This document shows, one piece after another, positions 28,938 to 36,927 of a DNA stretch of 64,000 nt. The notes under the pieces are model-generated. The model did not search any database and had not been told where the DNA came from. It worked only from the letters and a program-made list of their open reading frames with translations. The stretch spans positions 62,001 to 126,000 of the forward strand of contig NZ_JAKZFR010000008.1 of NCBI RefSeq assembly GCF_022808935.1, in the 5' to 3' direction. Every line of letters begins with the position of its first letter. Position 1 is the first letter of the stretch. The DNA comes from Geothrix sp. SG200. GTDB taxonomy: Bacteria > Acidobacteriota > Holophagae > Holophagales > Holophagaceae. Position numbers and translations under genes: made by a program.

Positions 28938-30893
28938 CTAGAAACTCAGGTCGTTGATGAGGGCCTGATCATAGGCATCAAGTCCACCCACGCGACATCC
29001 GGCGTTCGCCTTCACGTAGTTGGCTCCATCCAGGGCGCTGGTCGCCGTGATCCGGGCCGCGGTGGGAACGGAGAATGGAGAGGACATGTTGTTGCCAATG
29101 CTGGACCCATCCTTTGAGAAGTTTCCGCTCGAGTAGCACTGGGCCGGAGCGCCACTGCTCGTGTCGACGTGAACGGCGGCCGTATTGCCAGGATTGACTG
29201 CGTTATACATGTAGTTCCCGAGCACATTGGCCTTCGCGCCCCAGTAGATTTCAATGCCGTAGTTGGATGAGTACTTCCACCCGACGTTGTTGATGACTTC
29301 CGCGCAGACCCCGGGAGCGGCGGTTCCGTTGGCGTCGTCCCAACCAATGGCAGGGATGCGGTAGTAGCCGTTCGAAATCAGGTTGTGGTAGAAGGTGATG
29401 TTGTAATTGCCACCGCCGATCAGGCAAGGGTAGTTCGGGCTCCCCGCCATTCCTGCTCCGATGATGCAGTTCTGGATCGTGAAGTCATGGTTCCCGTGCC
29501 AGATGTCGATCCCTTCATCGCCGTAGTTCGAGAAGGAGCAGTGATCGATCACCACGTTGTAGTTGTCAGGCTGGAATTGGATGCCCTCACCATTGCTTCC
29601 GGCGATTCCGCAGCGATTCCGTATCCCTTTGACAATAATATTGTTGCAGCTGGAGAACACCATCTGGTAACCAGTGAAGGTGATGCCCGGAGCTGGGGCT
29701 GAAGTCCCGTCAACAGTGACATTGGAGCAGGAACTGAAGTTGATGGGACTCGATACGGGAAGCGTCCCCGCCACGTCGAACACGATGGTCCGGTTTGAAC
29801 CTGCCGCGGCGCGGAAGCTTCCAGGCCCCGAGTCGTTGAGGTTGGTGACGTGGACCACCTGCTGCCCAGCGCCACCGGTGGTGGCGTAGCCGAACCCGGC
29901 CCACCCCGTCTGGACGCCATTCACTGCGTTCACCGTGAGCGTCGCCGCGCTGGAGGTCACGCTGCCAGAGGTATTGGTCACCACCACAGTGAACGCTGCG
30001 CCGCTGTCCGCCGTGCTGGTGGCCGGCGTGGTGTAGCTGGCGGAGGTGGCGCCGCTGATCGCGGTCCCATTCTTGCTCCACTGATAGCTCAGAGTGGCGG
30101 TGCCGGTGGCGACCACGCTGAAGGTGGCCGTTTGGCCCGCGTTCACGGCAAGGCTCAGGGGCTGGGTCGTGATGGAGGGCGGCGCGGAAGGCGTGAGGGT
30201 TCCCTGCACCGTGACGGTGGTGGATCCGCTTACGCTGGCGTTGGATGCGTTGGTGGCCACGGCCTTGATCGTGTGCGTGCCGCCGGTTGCCGGGGCCGTG
30301 TAGAGCATGTGGGCCCCGTCACCGTTGGGCGTGAGGGCGCCAACCGTGGCATTGCCGTTGGAGACGTTATCCACGAACCAGGTGATCGTCTGGCTTTCGG
30401 TGCCAGACACCGCGGCGTAGTAGGCCTGGGCGGCACCGGTGCTGATGGTCGCGCCGGCAGGGCTCAGCGTCACGGTGGCGGTATTGGTGGCTTTGCGGAC
30501 ATGCACCTGGGTCTTGGCAGACTTGGTGGTGTCCATGACGCTGGTGGCGGCCAGCACGTAGTTGCCTTCGGTCGTGGGGGCCGTGTAAGTGACGGTGTTT
30601 CCACTGCCGGCGATCGTACCCACATCGCTGCTGCCGTTCGGGATGCCGTCTACCGTCCAGGTCACGGCCATGTCGGCGGTGCCCTTGACCTGGGCCGTGA
30701 CGGGCACGGTGTCGCTGGCAGTGATATCGGCTGGGACACCGACCAGGGCGACAGTCACGGCATCCGCCGGGGCAGTCGCGCCTGCATTTCCTGAACCATT
30801 GCTGCCACCACCCCCGGAGCAGGCCGCCGTCAGAATCAGCATTCCGACAATGGCCGTCCCCTGAAGCGTGGTGAAAAATTTTCTGACCTGCAT
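28938..30893 (-). CDS. Lipoprotein with Ig-like domains and a C-terminal beta-helix (pectate lyase-like)
   Basis: This 651-residue surface or periplasmic lipoprotein has a signal peptide ending in the lipobox LTAAC at C25, then a Gly/Ser linker. Two or three Ig-like beta-sandwich repeats (about 45-245) follow, then an Ig domain with the phrase SYQWSKNGTAISGATSASY (about 260-325). From ~335 a right-handed beta-helix begins GWAGFGYATTGGAGQQVVHV, with FDVAGT and IDHCSFSNYGDEGIDI as in PL1-type lyases. It may degrade or anchor the polysaccharide. The start at 30893 is supported by GGAGG five bases upstream. The gene lies immediately behind a perfect sigma-54 promoter and next to the NtrC-type regulator. 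Confidence 0.85.
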   Translation of the reverse strand: MQVRKFFTTLQGTAIVGMLILTAACSGGGGSNGSGNAGATAPADAVTVALVGVPADITASDTVPVTAQVKGTADMAVTWTVDGIPNGSSDVGTIAGSGNTVTYTAPTTEGNYVLAATSVMDTTKSAKTQVHVRKATNTATVTLSPAGATISTGAAQAYYAAVSGTESQTITWFVDNVSNGNATVGALTPNGDGAHMLYTAPATGGTHTIKAVATNASNASVSGSTTVTVQGTLTPSAPPSITTQPLSLAVNAGQTATFSVVATGTATLSYQWSKNGTAISGATSASYTTPATSTADSGAAFTVVVTNTSGSVTSSAATLTVNAVNGVQTGWAGFGYATTGGAGQQVVHVTNLNDSGPGSFRAAAGSNRTIVFDVAGTLPVSSPINFSSCSNVTVDGTSAPAPGITFTGYQMVFSSCNNIIVKGIRNRCGIAGSNGEGIQFQPDNYNVVIDHCSFSNYGDEGIDIWHGNHDFTIQNCIIGAGMAGSPNYPCLIGGGNYNITFYHNLISNGYYRIPAIGWDDANGTAAPGVCAEVINNVGWKYSSNYGIEIYWGAKANVLGNYMYNAVNPGNTAAVHVDTSSGAPAQCYSSGNFSKDGSSIGNNMSSPFSVPTAARITATSALDGANYVKANAGCRVGGLDAYDQALINDLSF

Positions 30894-30916
30894 TAGAACC
30901 TCCGCAGCTAAGGAAC

Positions 30917-30932
30917 AGCAACGGAGGTGCCA
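30917..30932 (-). promoter_or_regulatory. Sigma-54 (-24/-12) promoter of the beta-helix lipoprotein gene
   Basis: Read on the minus strand this is TGGCACCTCCGTTGCT, an exact match to the consensus TGGCAC-N5-TTGCW. The -12 element lies ~25 bp before the ATG at 30893, giving a leader of roughly 14 nt that still includes the GGAGG. The sigma-54 activator gene lies just upstream at 31050-32405. A TTGTTA...TAACAA inverted repeat at 30956-30989 could be part of an activator site, which is weaker evidence. Confidence 0.8.
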
Positions 30933-31049
30933 CCATGAACCACCCGGATCACAACTTGTTAAATCGCGTGTTGCAAGGATTAATAACAACCACTCAGCGC
31001 AGACGCGGTCCCCCTGGAAAGGGCCAAGTCTGAACTTTGGATCTGAATT

Positions 31050-32405
31050 CTAGAATCTGGACGGTTCAGGCCCGTAAGTCTTGAGTTTTTGGTAGAGGGT
31101 GCTTCGAGGGATATTGAGTCGCTTGGCAGCCCGATCCACATGGCCCCCCTCTTCATGGAGGATCTGGATGATGTAGTGCTGCTCCATCTCCTTCAGGGTC
31201 AAGTTGGTGGGCCCCACGGATCCCTTGCCGTCCGGGCTGGAGGCGAAATCCAGGTCCAGCGCTTCGATCGTGGACGACTTGGCGCCCATCAAGGCCCTCT
31301 CCAAGACGTTGCGCAGCTCGCGGATATTCCCCGGCCAGGCATGGTGCTTGAGCTTCATCAGCGCGCCCTGGGAGAGACGCATCTGCTCCCGGCCGCAATC
31401 ATGGGTCAGCCGGTTCAGGAGGATCTGGCCGAAGGCGGGAATGTCCTCGGCACGCTCGCGCAATGGGGGCACGTGGATCTGAATGGCGCTGATGCGGTAG
31501 AAGAGGTCCGAGCGGAAGAGCTGCTCCTGGACGAGCCGATCCAGCGGCTGATGGGTGGCAGCGATCAAGCGGAAGTCCACTTTCCGGTCCTGGAGCCCGC
31601 CCAGCCGGCGGAAACGTTTTTCTTCCAGTGCTTTAAGAACCTTTGGCTGGATCTGCAGGTCCATGTCCCCGATTTCATCCAGGAACACGGTCCCGCGGTG
31701 GGCGGCCTCAAGCAGGCCGACCTTGACCCCGACCGCCCCCGTGAAGGCCCCCTTCTCGTGCCCAAAGAGCTCTGACTCCAGGAAATCCTTGCTGAGCCCT
31801 CCACAATTGAGCTCGAGCATCGGCTCTGAAGCCCTGGAACTGTTCCGGTGGATCCACCGGGCCAGCTCGCTCTTCCCTGTGCCCGTCTCGCCCAGAATGA
31901 GGATGGGGCTCTCGGTCGCAGCCGCGAGGCGGGACTGCCCCTCCAGCTCATGGATGGCAGGACTCTCCCCGATGAAGGGATCGACCGCGCGCTGGGGTTG
32001 GTCCGCCGAGTCGCGAGCCAGCTGCTTTCGACGGTTCTTCTGGTTTTCAAGCGCCCGCTCGATCACCACGAGCAGCGCAGGAAGATCCAAGGGCTTCACC
32101 AGGAATTGCTCGGCGCCAAGCTGGATGGCCCGGACGGCGAGTTCGATGCTCGCATACCCGGTGAGAAGGATGATGGGGACTCCGGCATCGATGGCCTTGA
32201 GCTTCGGAAGCAGCTCGATGGCGTTCCCGTCCGGCAGCGAGTAATCCAGGGTGACGGCATCGTAAACGTCCGCGCGGTACCTGATCTCAGCTTCAGCGCA
32301 GGTCTCCGCCTCATCCACCGTGAAGCCGCGGAGCTCCAGGTAATCCCGAATCGCAAAGACAATGACTTCGTCATCGTCCACGACCAGAATCTTCGCCTTC
32401 GCCAT
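31050..32405 (-). CDS. NtrC-family sigma-54-dependent response regulator
   Basis: This 451-residue enhancer-binding protein has a receiver domain with the acidic pocket VVDDDE and phosphoacceptor D54. The AAA+ domain has Walker A GETGTGKS, the sigma-54-contacting GAFTGA loop and Walker B VFLDEIGD. A Fis-type HTH lies at the C-terminus (HVDRAAKRLNIPRSTLYQKL). It should activate sigma-54 promoters after phosphorylation. The sensor kinase gene ends 7 bp upstream, so both are one operon. The consensus sigma-54 promoter just downstream, before the lipoprotein gene, is its most obvious local target. Confidence 0.95.
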   Translation of the reverse strand: MAKAKILVVDDDEVIVFAIRDYLELRGFTVDEAETCAEAEIRYRADVYDAVTLDYSLPDGNAIELLPKLKAIDAGVPIILLTGYASIELAVRAIQLGAEQFLVKPLDLPALLVVIERALENQKNRRKQLARDSADQPQRAVDPFIGESPAIHELEGQSRLAAATESPILILGETGTGKSELARWIHRNSSRASEPMLELNCGGLSKDFLESELFGHEKGAFTGAVGVKVGLLEAAHRGTVFLDEIGDMDLQIQPKVLKALEEKRFRRLGGLQDRKVDFRLIAATHQPLDRLVQEQLFRSDLFYRISAIQIHVPPLRERAEDIPAFGQILLNRLTHDCGREQMRLSQGALMKLKHHAWPGNIRELRNVLERALMGAKSSTIEALDLDFASSPDGKGSVGPTNLTLKEMEQHYIIQILHEEGGHVDRAAKRLNIPRSTLYQKLKTYGPEPSRF

Positions 32406-32412
32406 GGAACCC

Positions 32413-33573
32413 TCAAGGTGGAATGGCTGCTCGCAAAGGATAGGACAATTCCGATGGCAACATGAAGCTGATCCTCATCCTTCCTTCGGCTCCGGGCCCC
32501 GCGGTCAGGGTCCCTCCGTGCGCCTCGAACACCCGCCGGGCTCCCGGCAGCGTGAGCCGGCCCATTCCAGAAACCCGGAAGTAGAAGGGTTCGAACAGAC
32601 GGACCATATCGACATTTTTCATCTTGGCGTCTGAGAAATCCAGGTGCCCGGAGACCGCACTCCTGCCTTTCGGGTGGCTGCTTGCGACATTGAGCACCAC
32701 GTGGCCGCCTGGCTCCTCCTGCTGCAGCGCGAGGCCAATCATGCGGGTGAAGGCCGACTGCAGACCCTGCTTATCGGCATTGACCGCCGGCAAGGACCCT
32801 TCGATGTGGAGTTGAAGATCAAGGCCGTTTTTCGCGGCCAAGGGAAGGTTGTGCTCGATGGCTTCCCGCAGCAAAGGCTCGAGCGCGAGCATGGTCCAGG
32901 AGAGTCCCTGAGGGTATCCGTATTCCCTCAACTCCACGATGAAGGAGCTCATCCGGTCCAGGCTTCTCCGGATGTTGGCTCCGTACTTGCTCATCCCGCC
33001 CACGTCCGCGAACCTCGCCTCAAAGGCATCCAGGCTCGCCGAGATACCGAAGATGAAGCTGCCGAGTTCGTGGACGAGTCCCGGCACAAATGACGCGGCC
33101 AAAGGTGAGCGTGGCGTGGCGCGCGATTCGGATTTTTGACGATCCATGCTCACGATGGTCCGGATATGTTCACCCAGCAATCTCAAACCTTCCCGTTGAG
33201 CCTCGGAGAGGGTGAGCGGGTCCGGTGACAGCACGCAGAGGGTTCCAACGACCAGGTGCCGATCATCGACCAGGGGCAGGGCCTCGGCGACCAGAAGGCC
33301 GTGTTTCTCCAGCAGTCGGGCCCTCGATTCGGGGTCGGGTCCCTGGGACAGGTTTGGTTCGAGATCCGCAAGCTGTTCGCTCGTGAGACCGCTGCCATCA
33401 CGGTACCAAGCGCCGATGTCGTCCTGCATGACCAGAGCCACCTGCGCGCCCGTGAAGGCCGCCCCGATGAGCAGCGAATCCCGCAGCAGGTTCTCGGAAT
33501 GGGATTCGGTGAAACCATGCCGAGGCGGGGTATTGGACCGGGATTGGATCGGAAATGGACCGCCGGAATTCAC
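32413..33573 (-). CDS. GAF-domain sensor histidine kinase-like protein with a degenerate ATPase domain
   Basis: This ~386-residue soluble sensor has a GAF-like input domain (about 25-140, with VALVMQDDIGAWYRDG and VVGTLCVLSPDP). A dimerisation/H-box helix contains H168 (VPGLVHELGSF). The HATPase-like C-terminal domain has a recognisable F-box (LFEPFYF) and a G2-like MGRLTLPGARRVFEAHGG. The N-box Asn is absent (FTRMIGLALQ) and no DxGxG G1 box is seen (LDFSDAKMKN), so ATP binding is doubtful. It may be phosphatase-only or a pseudokinase. The GTG at 33573 is chosen for GGGAGG four bases upstream. Confidence 0.75.
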   Translation of the reverse strand: MNSGGPFPIQSRSNTPPRHGFTESHSENLLRDSLLIGAAFTGAQVALVMQDDIGAWYRDGSGLTSEQLADLEPNLSQGPDPESRARLLEKHGLLVAEALPLVDDRHLVVGTLCVLSPDPLTLSEAQREGLRLLGEHIRTIVSMDRQKSESRATPRSPLAASFVPGLVHELGSFIFGISASLDAFEARFADVGGMSKYGANIRRSLDRMSSFIVELREYGYPQGLSWTMLALEPLLREAIEHNLPLAAKNGLDLQLHIEGSLPAVNADKQGLQSAFTRMIGLALQQEEPGGHVVLNVASSHPKGRSAVSGHLDFSDAKMKNVDMVRLFEPFYFRVSGMGRLTLPGARRVFEAHGGTLTAGPGAEGRMRISFMLPSELSYPLRAAIPP

Positions 33574-33939
33574 ACGGCCTCCCTTCGGGATCGCTTCAGG
33601 GGACAGATTGGCACCCCTCGATACTGTTTGGAATGCTCTGAATGGGTTCAAGGGGTGGATCCAGGGCCGCAGGCAAAGGAGACCCTCGGCGCCATCCGCG
33701 TGCCCGTGATGGACCCCCACTCCGGGATCGCGCCCAAGTACCGCGGACAGGCCGGCGGACACGGGGGCCCTCGTCAACGGCGATCCCGACCACGCGGGCG
33801 GGAGGATCCATCTCGCAGGCGAGGTGTCGACACAGGCGATGTGGTCTCCCAGGCCCGGTTTGAGCCCGACCGCCGGAACACCTTCGCGACCAGCTTCTAC
33901 CTGCAGGCGCCCGTCGGGGCGGAAGGGGATCCCAGAGGG
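33574..33939. other. Non-coding or unrecognised stretch between kinase and dehydratase genes
   Basis: These 366 bp lie upstream of the kinase gene and downstream of the dehydratase gene. Open frames cross it on both strands because of the high GC content, but none shows a recognisable motif, ribosome site or domain. It presumably holds the promoter of the kinase-regulator operon. A decayed gene fragment cannot be excluded. Confidence 0.5.
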
Positions 33940-35952
33940 TCAGTTGAACAGGGGGACTTCCTCGAGCACGGGCGGGGAGGGGCCCGAGGCGGCCTCGGCA
34001 TACCGCCCGAGGCCCTGCGAGGAGGGCTGGTAGCTGGGCACGAGCTGCTTGAAGCAGCGGAGCATTTCCCGCTGGCGCTGGCCCTCGGGCAGGTGGATGG
34101 CCTCCCGAAGCTTGTGCAGAGAGACATCCAGGAGCCAAGGGTCTGGAGGGGGTTGCATGGCCTCGAACACCTTGGCCTGGGGGTCCCCATTCCCGTGTTC
34201 ACTATCCATGAAGAGCTCTTCATAGAGCTTCTCCCCGGGCCGCATGCCGGTGAACTGGATGTCGATGTCGATGCCCGGGTTCAGGCCGGAGAGGCGGGCC
34301 ATGTCCATGGCCATGTCCACGATCCGCACGGGCTCGCCCATGTTGAGGACGAAGACCTTTCCCGTCTCCCCGAGGACGCCCGCCTGGAGGACCAGCTGGC
34401 TGGCTTCGGGGATGGTCATGAAATACCTCGTCATGTCCGGATGGGTCACCGTGAGGGGCCCGCCGGTCCGGATCTGGTCGCGGAAGAGGGGGATCACGCT
34501 GCCCCGGCTGCCGAGGACGTTCCCGAAACGGACGCTCACGAACCGGCGGTCCGCCGGGGCTTCGTCCGCCGCCTGCATGACCAGGGACTCCGCGATCCGC
34601 TTGGACACGCCCAGCACGTTCGTGGGGTTCACCGCCTTGTCCGTGGAGATGTTGACGAAGATCCGGACGTTGCCGGCCAGGGCCGCCTTCAGGACGTTGA
34701 GGGTGCCGAAGATGTTGTTCTCGATGGCTTCTTCGGGATTCCGCTCGAGGAAGGGGACATGCTTGTGGGCCGCCGCGTGGAAGACGATGGCCGGGTTGCA
34801 CGACTCGAAGGCGCGCTGGAGCCTGAGGGAATTCCGAATGTCGCAGAGCTCCACGGCGAGGTTCATGCCGGGGAACTGCCTGCGCAGATCCCGCTCCACC
34901 TCCCAGAGGCTGTTCTCCCCCCGTCCCAGGAGCACCAGGCGCCCGGGCCGGAAGGGGGCCACCTGCCGGGCCAGCTCGCTGCCGATGGAGCCGCCCGCGC
35001 CCGTGATGAGCACCACGGAACCCTCCACCTCCTGGCTGATGGCCGTGAGGTCCAGGGTCACGGGCTCCCGCCGGAGCAGATCCTCGATGGCGATATCCCG
35101 CAACTCGGGCTTCCAGGGGCGGTCCCCGATGAGGTTCGAGATGCCGGGGACGGTCTTCACCCGCACGCCCTGGATCTGGAGCAGCTCGCTCAGCTGCTTC
35201 AGCTTGGCCCCGGGCACGCGGGGCATGGCCAGGATCACCTGGGTGGCCTGGCACTCCTTGATGAAGATCGGCAGGAGGTGGCTGTGGCCGAGGACGGGGA
35301 TGCCGTGGATCCGGACCCCCTGCTTTTCGAGGGCATCGTCCACGAAGCCGACCACCTCGCACTGGAGCTGGGGATTCGCGCGAAGCTCCTGGCAGAGCAG
35401 GGCGCCCGCCCGGCCCGCCCCGACGATGAGGGTCCGGTGGACGGACTGACCGTGGTTCCCGACCGGGTTCAGCCGATCCCGCGTGGCGAACCTGCGCTGT
35501 GACAGGCGATGGTAGCCGGCCACGAAGACGAGCCGGAGGGCGAGCCACATGGGGCAGGTGATGAGCCCCGCCACCAGGAGCAGGTTGCGCGAATCAAGGT
35601 CGAGGCCCAGGCGATCCTGGAAGACGGAGGCCAGGAGGAGGATGGACACCATGACGATGGTGCCGAAGATGAAGGATTCGGCCTCCTCGATGCCCAGCAG
35701 GCGGAAGTGCTGGCTGGTGTACCGGAAGGCGAGGTTCACGGCCATGGCGAAGGCCACCCACGAGGCGACGCCGTACAGGGTCGGCAGTTCCTGGCGCACC
35801 AGGCTGGTCGCCACGACCCAGGAGAGCGCCGCCACCCCGGTGTCCAGGACCAGCTTGCAGGCCTGCCGGATGGCGGGTCGCTTCAGGAGACCAAGGGGTC
35901 CAAGCGCCTCGTTGGCCTCGTTGTCAGGGGACTGCAGAGTGTTTTCATGCAT
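33940..35952 (-). CDS. Membrane nucleotide-sugar 4,6-dehydratase (PglF/WbpM/CapD family)
   Basis: This 670-residue inner-membrane enzyme removes water from UDP-GlcNAc to give the 4-keto-6-deoxy sugar. Four N-terminal transmembrane helices (about 35-165) precede a first Rossmann-like domain (LIVGAGRAGALL near 175). The catalytic SDR domain starts VVLITGAGGSIGSELARQ (near 335). It contains HAAAHKHVPFLE, the STDKAVNPTNVLGVSKR catalytic stretch and RFGNVLGSRGSV. This is the first step towards the aminotransferase product (gene at 26285) and the PglC-type transferase. It is transcribed alone towards the kinase operon; no good ribosome-binding site is seen at the ATG. Confidence 0.93.
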   Translation of the reverse strand: MHENTLQSPDNEANEALGPLGLLKRPAIRQACKLVLDTGVAALSWVVATSLVRQELPTLYGVASWVAFAMAVNLAFRYTSQHFRLLGIEEAESFIFGTIVMVSILLLASVFQDRLGLDLDSRNLLLVAGLITCPMWLALRLVFVAGYHRLSQRRFATRDRLNPVGNHGQSVHRTLIVGAGRAGALLCQELRANPQLQCEVVGFVDDALEKQGVRIHGIPVLGHSHLLPIFIKECQATQVILAMPRVPGAKLKQLSELLQIQGVRVKTVPGISNLIGDRPWKPELRDIAIEDLLRREPVTLDLTAISQEVEGSVVLITGAGGSIGSELARQVAPFRPGRLVLLGRGENSLWEVERDLRRQFPGMNLAVELCDIRNSLRLQRAFESCNPAIVFHAAAHKHVPFLERNPEEAIENNIFGTLNVLKAALAGNVRIFVNISTDKAVNPTNVLGVSKRIAESLVMQAADEAPADRRFVSVRFGNVLGSRGSVIPLFRDQIRTGGPLTVTHPDMTRYFMTIPEASQLVLQAGVLGETGKVFVLNMGEPVRIVDMAMDMARLSGLNPGIDIDIQFTGMRPGEKLYEELFMDSEHGNGDPQAKVFEAMQPPPDPWLLDVSLHKLREAIHLPEGQRQREMLRCFKQLVPSYQPSSQGLGRYAEAASGPSPPVLEEVPLFN

Positions 35953-36164
35953 GACGCACTCAGAATGAAGGAATTTAACAATAATACCTCTTGAGCCGTA
36001 AGCAATAGGCTAAAAAAAATGTTTATACCTTCTCCTCCAAGCTGGGGCTTCGAGCGGGCGCGGCCAGCGGGGGCAACCAACGGGGTGGATCCGGGCCAGG
36101 CAGGCCCGGGGCCTCGCTTCAGGCGGTCCAGTCGGGGCCGGGACCCATCAGGCGCCTCGCCCGG

Positions 36165-36353
36165 GCCTTCGACCCACCGGAGCGGACTCGAACCGCATCC
36201 CACTTTGCGGTTTGCCGGTCCCGTTGACGGTGGACTCCGGCCATACGTGTGTGGCTGGGGTGGGTCTGAGTCTCACCACGCAACCCGCCGGGGGCTTCGA
36301 CCCACTCGGTCGGACTCGAACCGCACCCCGCTGCGCGGTCTGCCGGTCCCGCT
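36165..36353. repeat. Imperfect ~60-bp direct repeat containing a tRNA T-arm-like motif
   Basis: Segments 36165-36225 and 36293-36353 (offset 128 bp) share most of their sequence, including GGACTCGAACCGCA and TGCCGGTCCCG. On the minus strand each contains GCGG-TTCGAGT-CCG, shaped like a tRNA T arm. They may be further remnants of tRNA-targeted insertions, of a type different from the tRNA-His fragments to the right. Confidence 0.55.
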
Positions 36354-36595
36354 CCCGACAGCCCAACGGGCTGTCTCCGCGGTCCCATTCGCGGGTCCGA
36401 GTCCCATCAGCCACCCGATATGAAGGCGCCCCGCTTCGCGGGGCGCTGATCTGGGGCGGCTGATGGGACTCGAACCCGGCCAACGGCTGGCCCCGGCCCC
36501 CGGGCGCTGCGGAGGCTCCACTGGAGCCTCCTCGCTGGGGCCTACCGGGCCGCCGTTGTTTCTGTCGTGGGTTCGGGCCCGGTTCTCCCCCAATG

Positions 36596-36620
36596 AAAAA
36601 CCCCCCTGGCGGGGGGCTTT
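36596..36620 (-). terminator. Rho-independent terminator in repeat copy 1
   Basis: On the minus strand AAAG-CCCCCC-GCCA-GGGGGG-TTTTT, a 6-bp GC stem followed by a T run. It follows the tRNA-His 3' fragment in the same sense, as at the intact tRNA gene. Confidence 0.75.
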
Positions 36621-36769
36621 CGATCTGGGGCGGCTGATGGGACTCGAACCCGGCCAACGGCTGGCCCCGGCCCCCGGGCGTTGCGGAGGCTCCACTGGAG
36701 CCTCCTCGCTGGGGCCTACCGGGCAGCCGTTGTTTCTGTCGTGGGTTCGAGCCCGGTTCTCCCCCAATG

Positions 36770-36794
36770 AAAAACCCCCCTGGCGGGGGGCTTT
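36770..36794 (-). terminator. Rho-independent terminator in repeat copy 2
   Basis: Same CCCCCC-GCCA-GGGGGG-TTTTT structure as in copy 1, 174 bp away, directly next to the left attachment site. Confidence 0.75.
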
Positions 36795-36844
36795 CGATCT
36801 GGGGCGGCTGATGGGACTCGAACCCACGACACCTGGAATCACAA
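36787..36844. repeat. Left attachment site (tRNA-His 3' duplicate)
   Basis: 58 bp identical to 61282-61339. It contains the tRNA-His 3' half up to the anticodon loop, plus 14 bp of trailer, but lacks the 5' half, so it is not a functional tRNA. To the right the sequence continues with GAAAGGTATCGAA, which is shared with the internal site at 43117-43150. Confidence 0.9.
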
Positions 36845-36907
36845 GAAAGGTATCGAAACTCGGGGAGTGAGTGTCCATGCGGGTCTGCGGGGTGACCCGG
36901 GAGGCCA

Positions 36908-36925
36908 CCCCACAGATACACCACA
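36908..36925. repeat. att-flanking repeat, copy 1
   Basis: CCCCACAGATACACCACA begins exactly 64 bp after the end of the left att core. The same motif with one change begins 64 bp after the internal att core (43201), and another variant lies near the right end (61149). It is a candidate integrase arm-binding site. It ends 2 bp before the stop codon of the RND gene. Confidence 0.7.
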
Positions 36926-36927
36926 AT

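Larger units (their letters stand above)
35953..36786. other. Gene-free stretch with tRNA-like fragments, repeats and terminators
   Basis: This ~830-bp stretch has no credible gene. Apparent reading frames translate tRNA 3' ends and repeats. It holds an AT-rich segment (35960-36030, probably the dehydratase promoter) and an imperfect ~60-bp direct repeat (36165-36225 and 36293-36353). A tRNA 3'-end-like sequence in the opposite orientation (CGGGTCCGAGTCCCATCAG at 36392, continuing to 36416) is followed by a GCGCCCCG/CGGGGCGC hairpin near 36427. Two 174-bp tandem repeats begin at 36453. Together it reads as an insertion hot-spot bordering the island. Confidence 0.7.
36453..36800. repeat. Two tandem 174-bp repeats, each starting with a tRNA-His 3' end
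   Basis: Copies at 36453-36626 and 36627-36800 are nearly identical. Each begins with GGGGCGGCTGATGGGACTCG and the next five bases (the minus-strand 3' end of tRNA-His) and ends with a terminator and CTTTCGATCT. The real att copy begins at 36801, so three tRNA 3' ends lie in a row at 174-bp intervals. They look like stacked att scars left by successive insertions or by duplication. Confidence 0.8.

Noticed and set aside
33256-35502. 748-codon plus-strand open frame
   Set aside because: It lies opposite the 4,6-dehydratase and kinase genes and has no recognisable motif.
36453-36800. Possible CRISPR array
   Set aside because: There are only two 174-bp units with nearly identical whole sequence, no short repeat/spacer alternation and no cas genes.
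36801-36844. Second tRNA-His gene
   Set aside because: Only the 3' half is present; the sequence departs from the tRNA at the anticodon loop.
36273-36926. Open frames with repeated peptides such as GENRARTHDRNN
   Set aside because: They translate tRNA 3' ends, terminators and the 174-bp repeats; there is no ribosome site or protein family.
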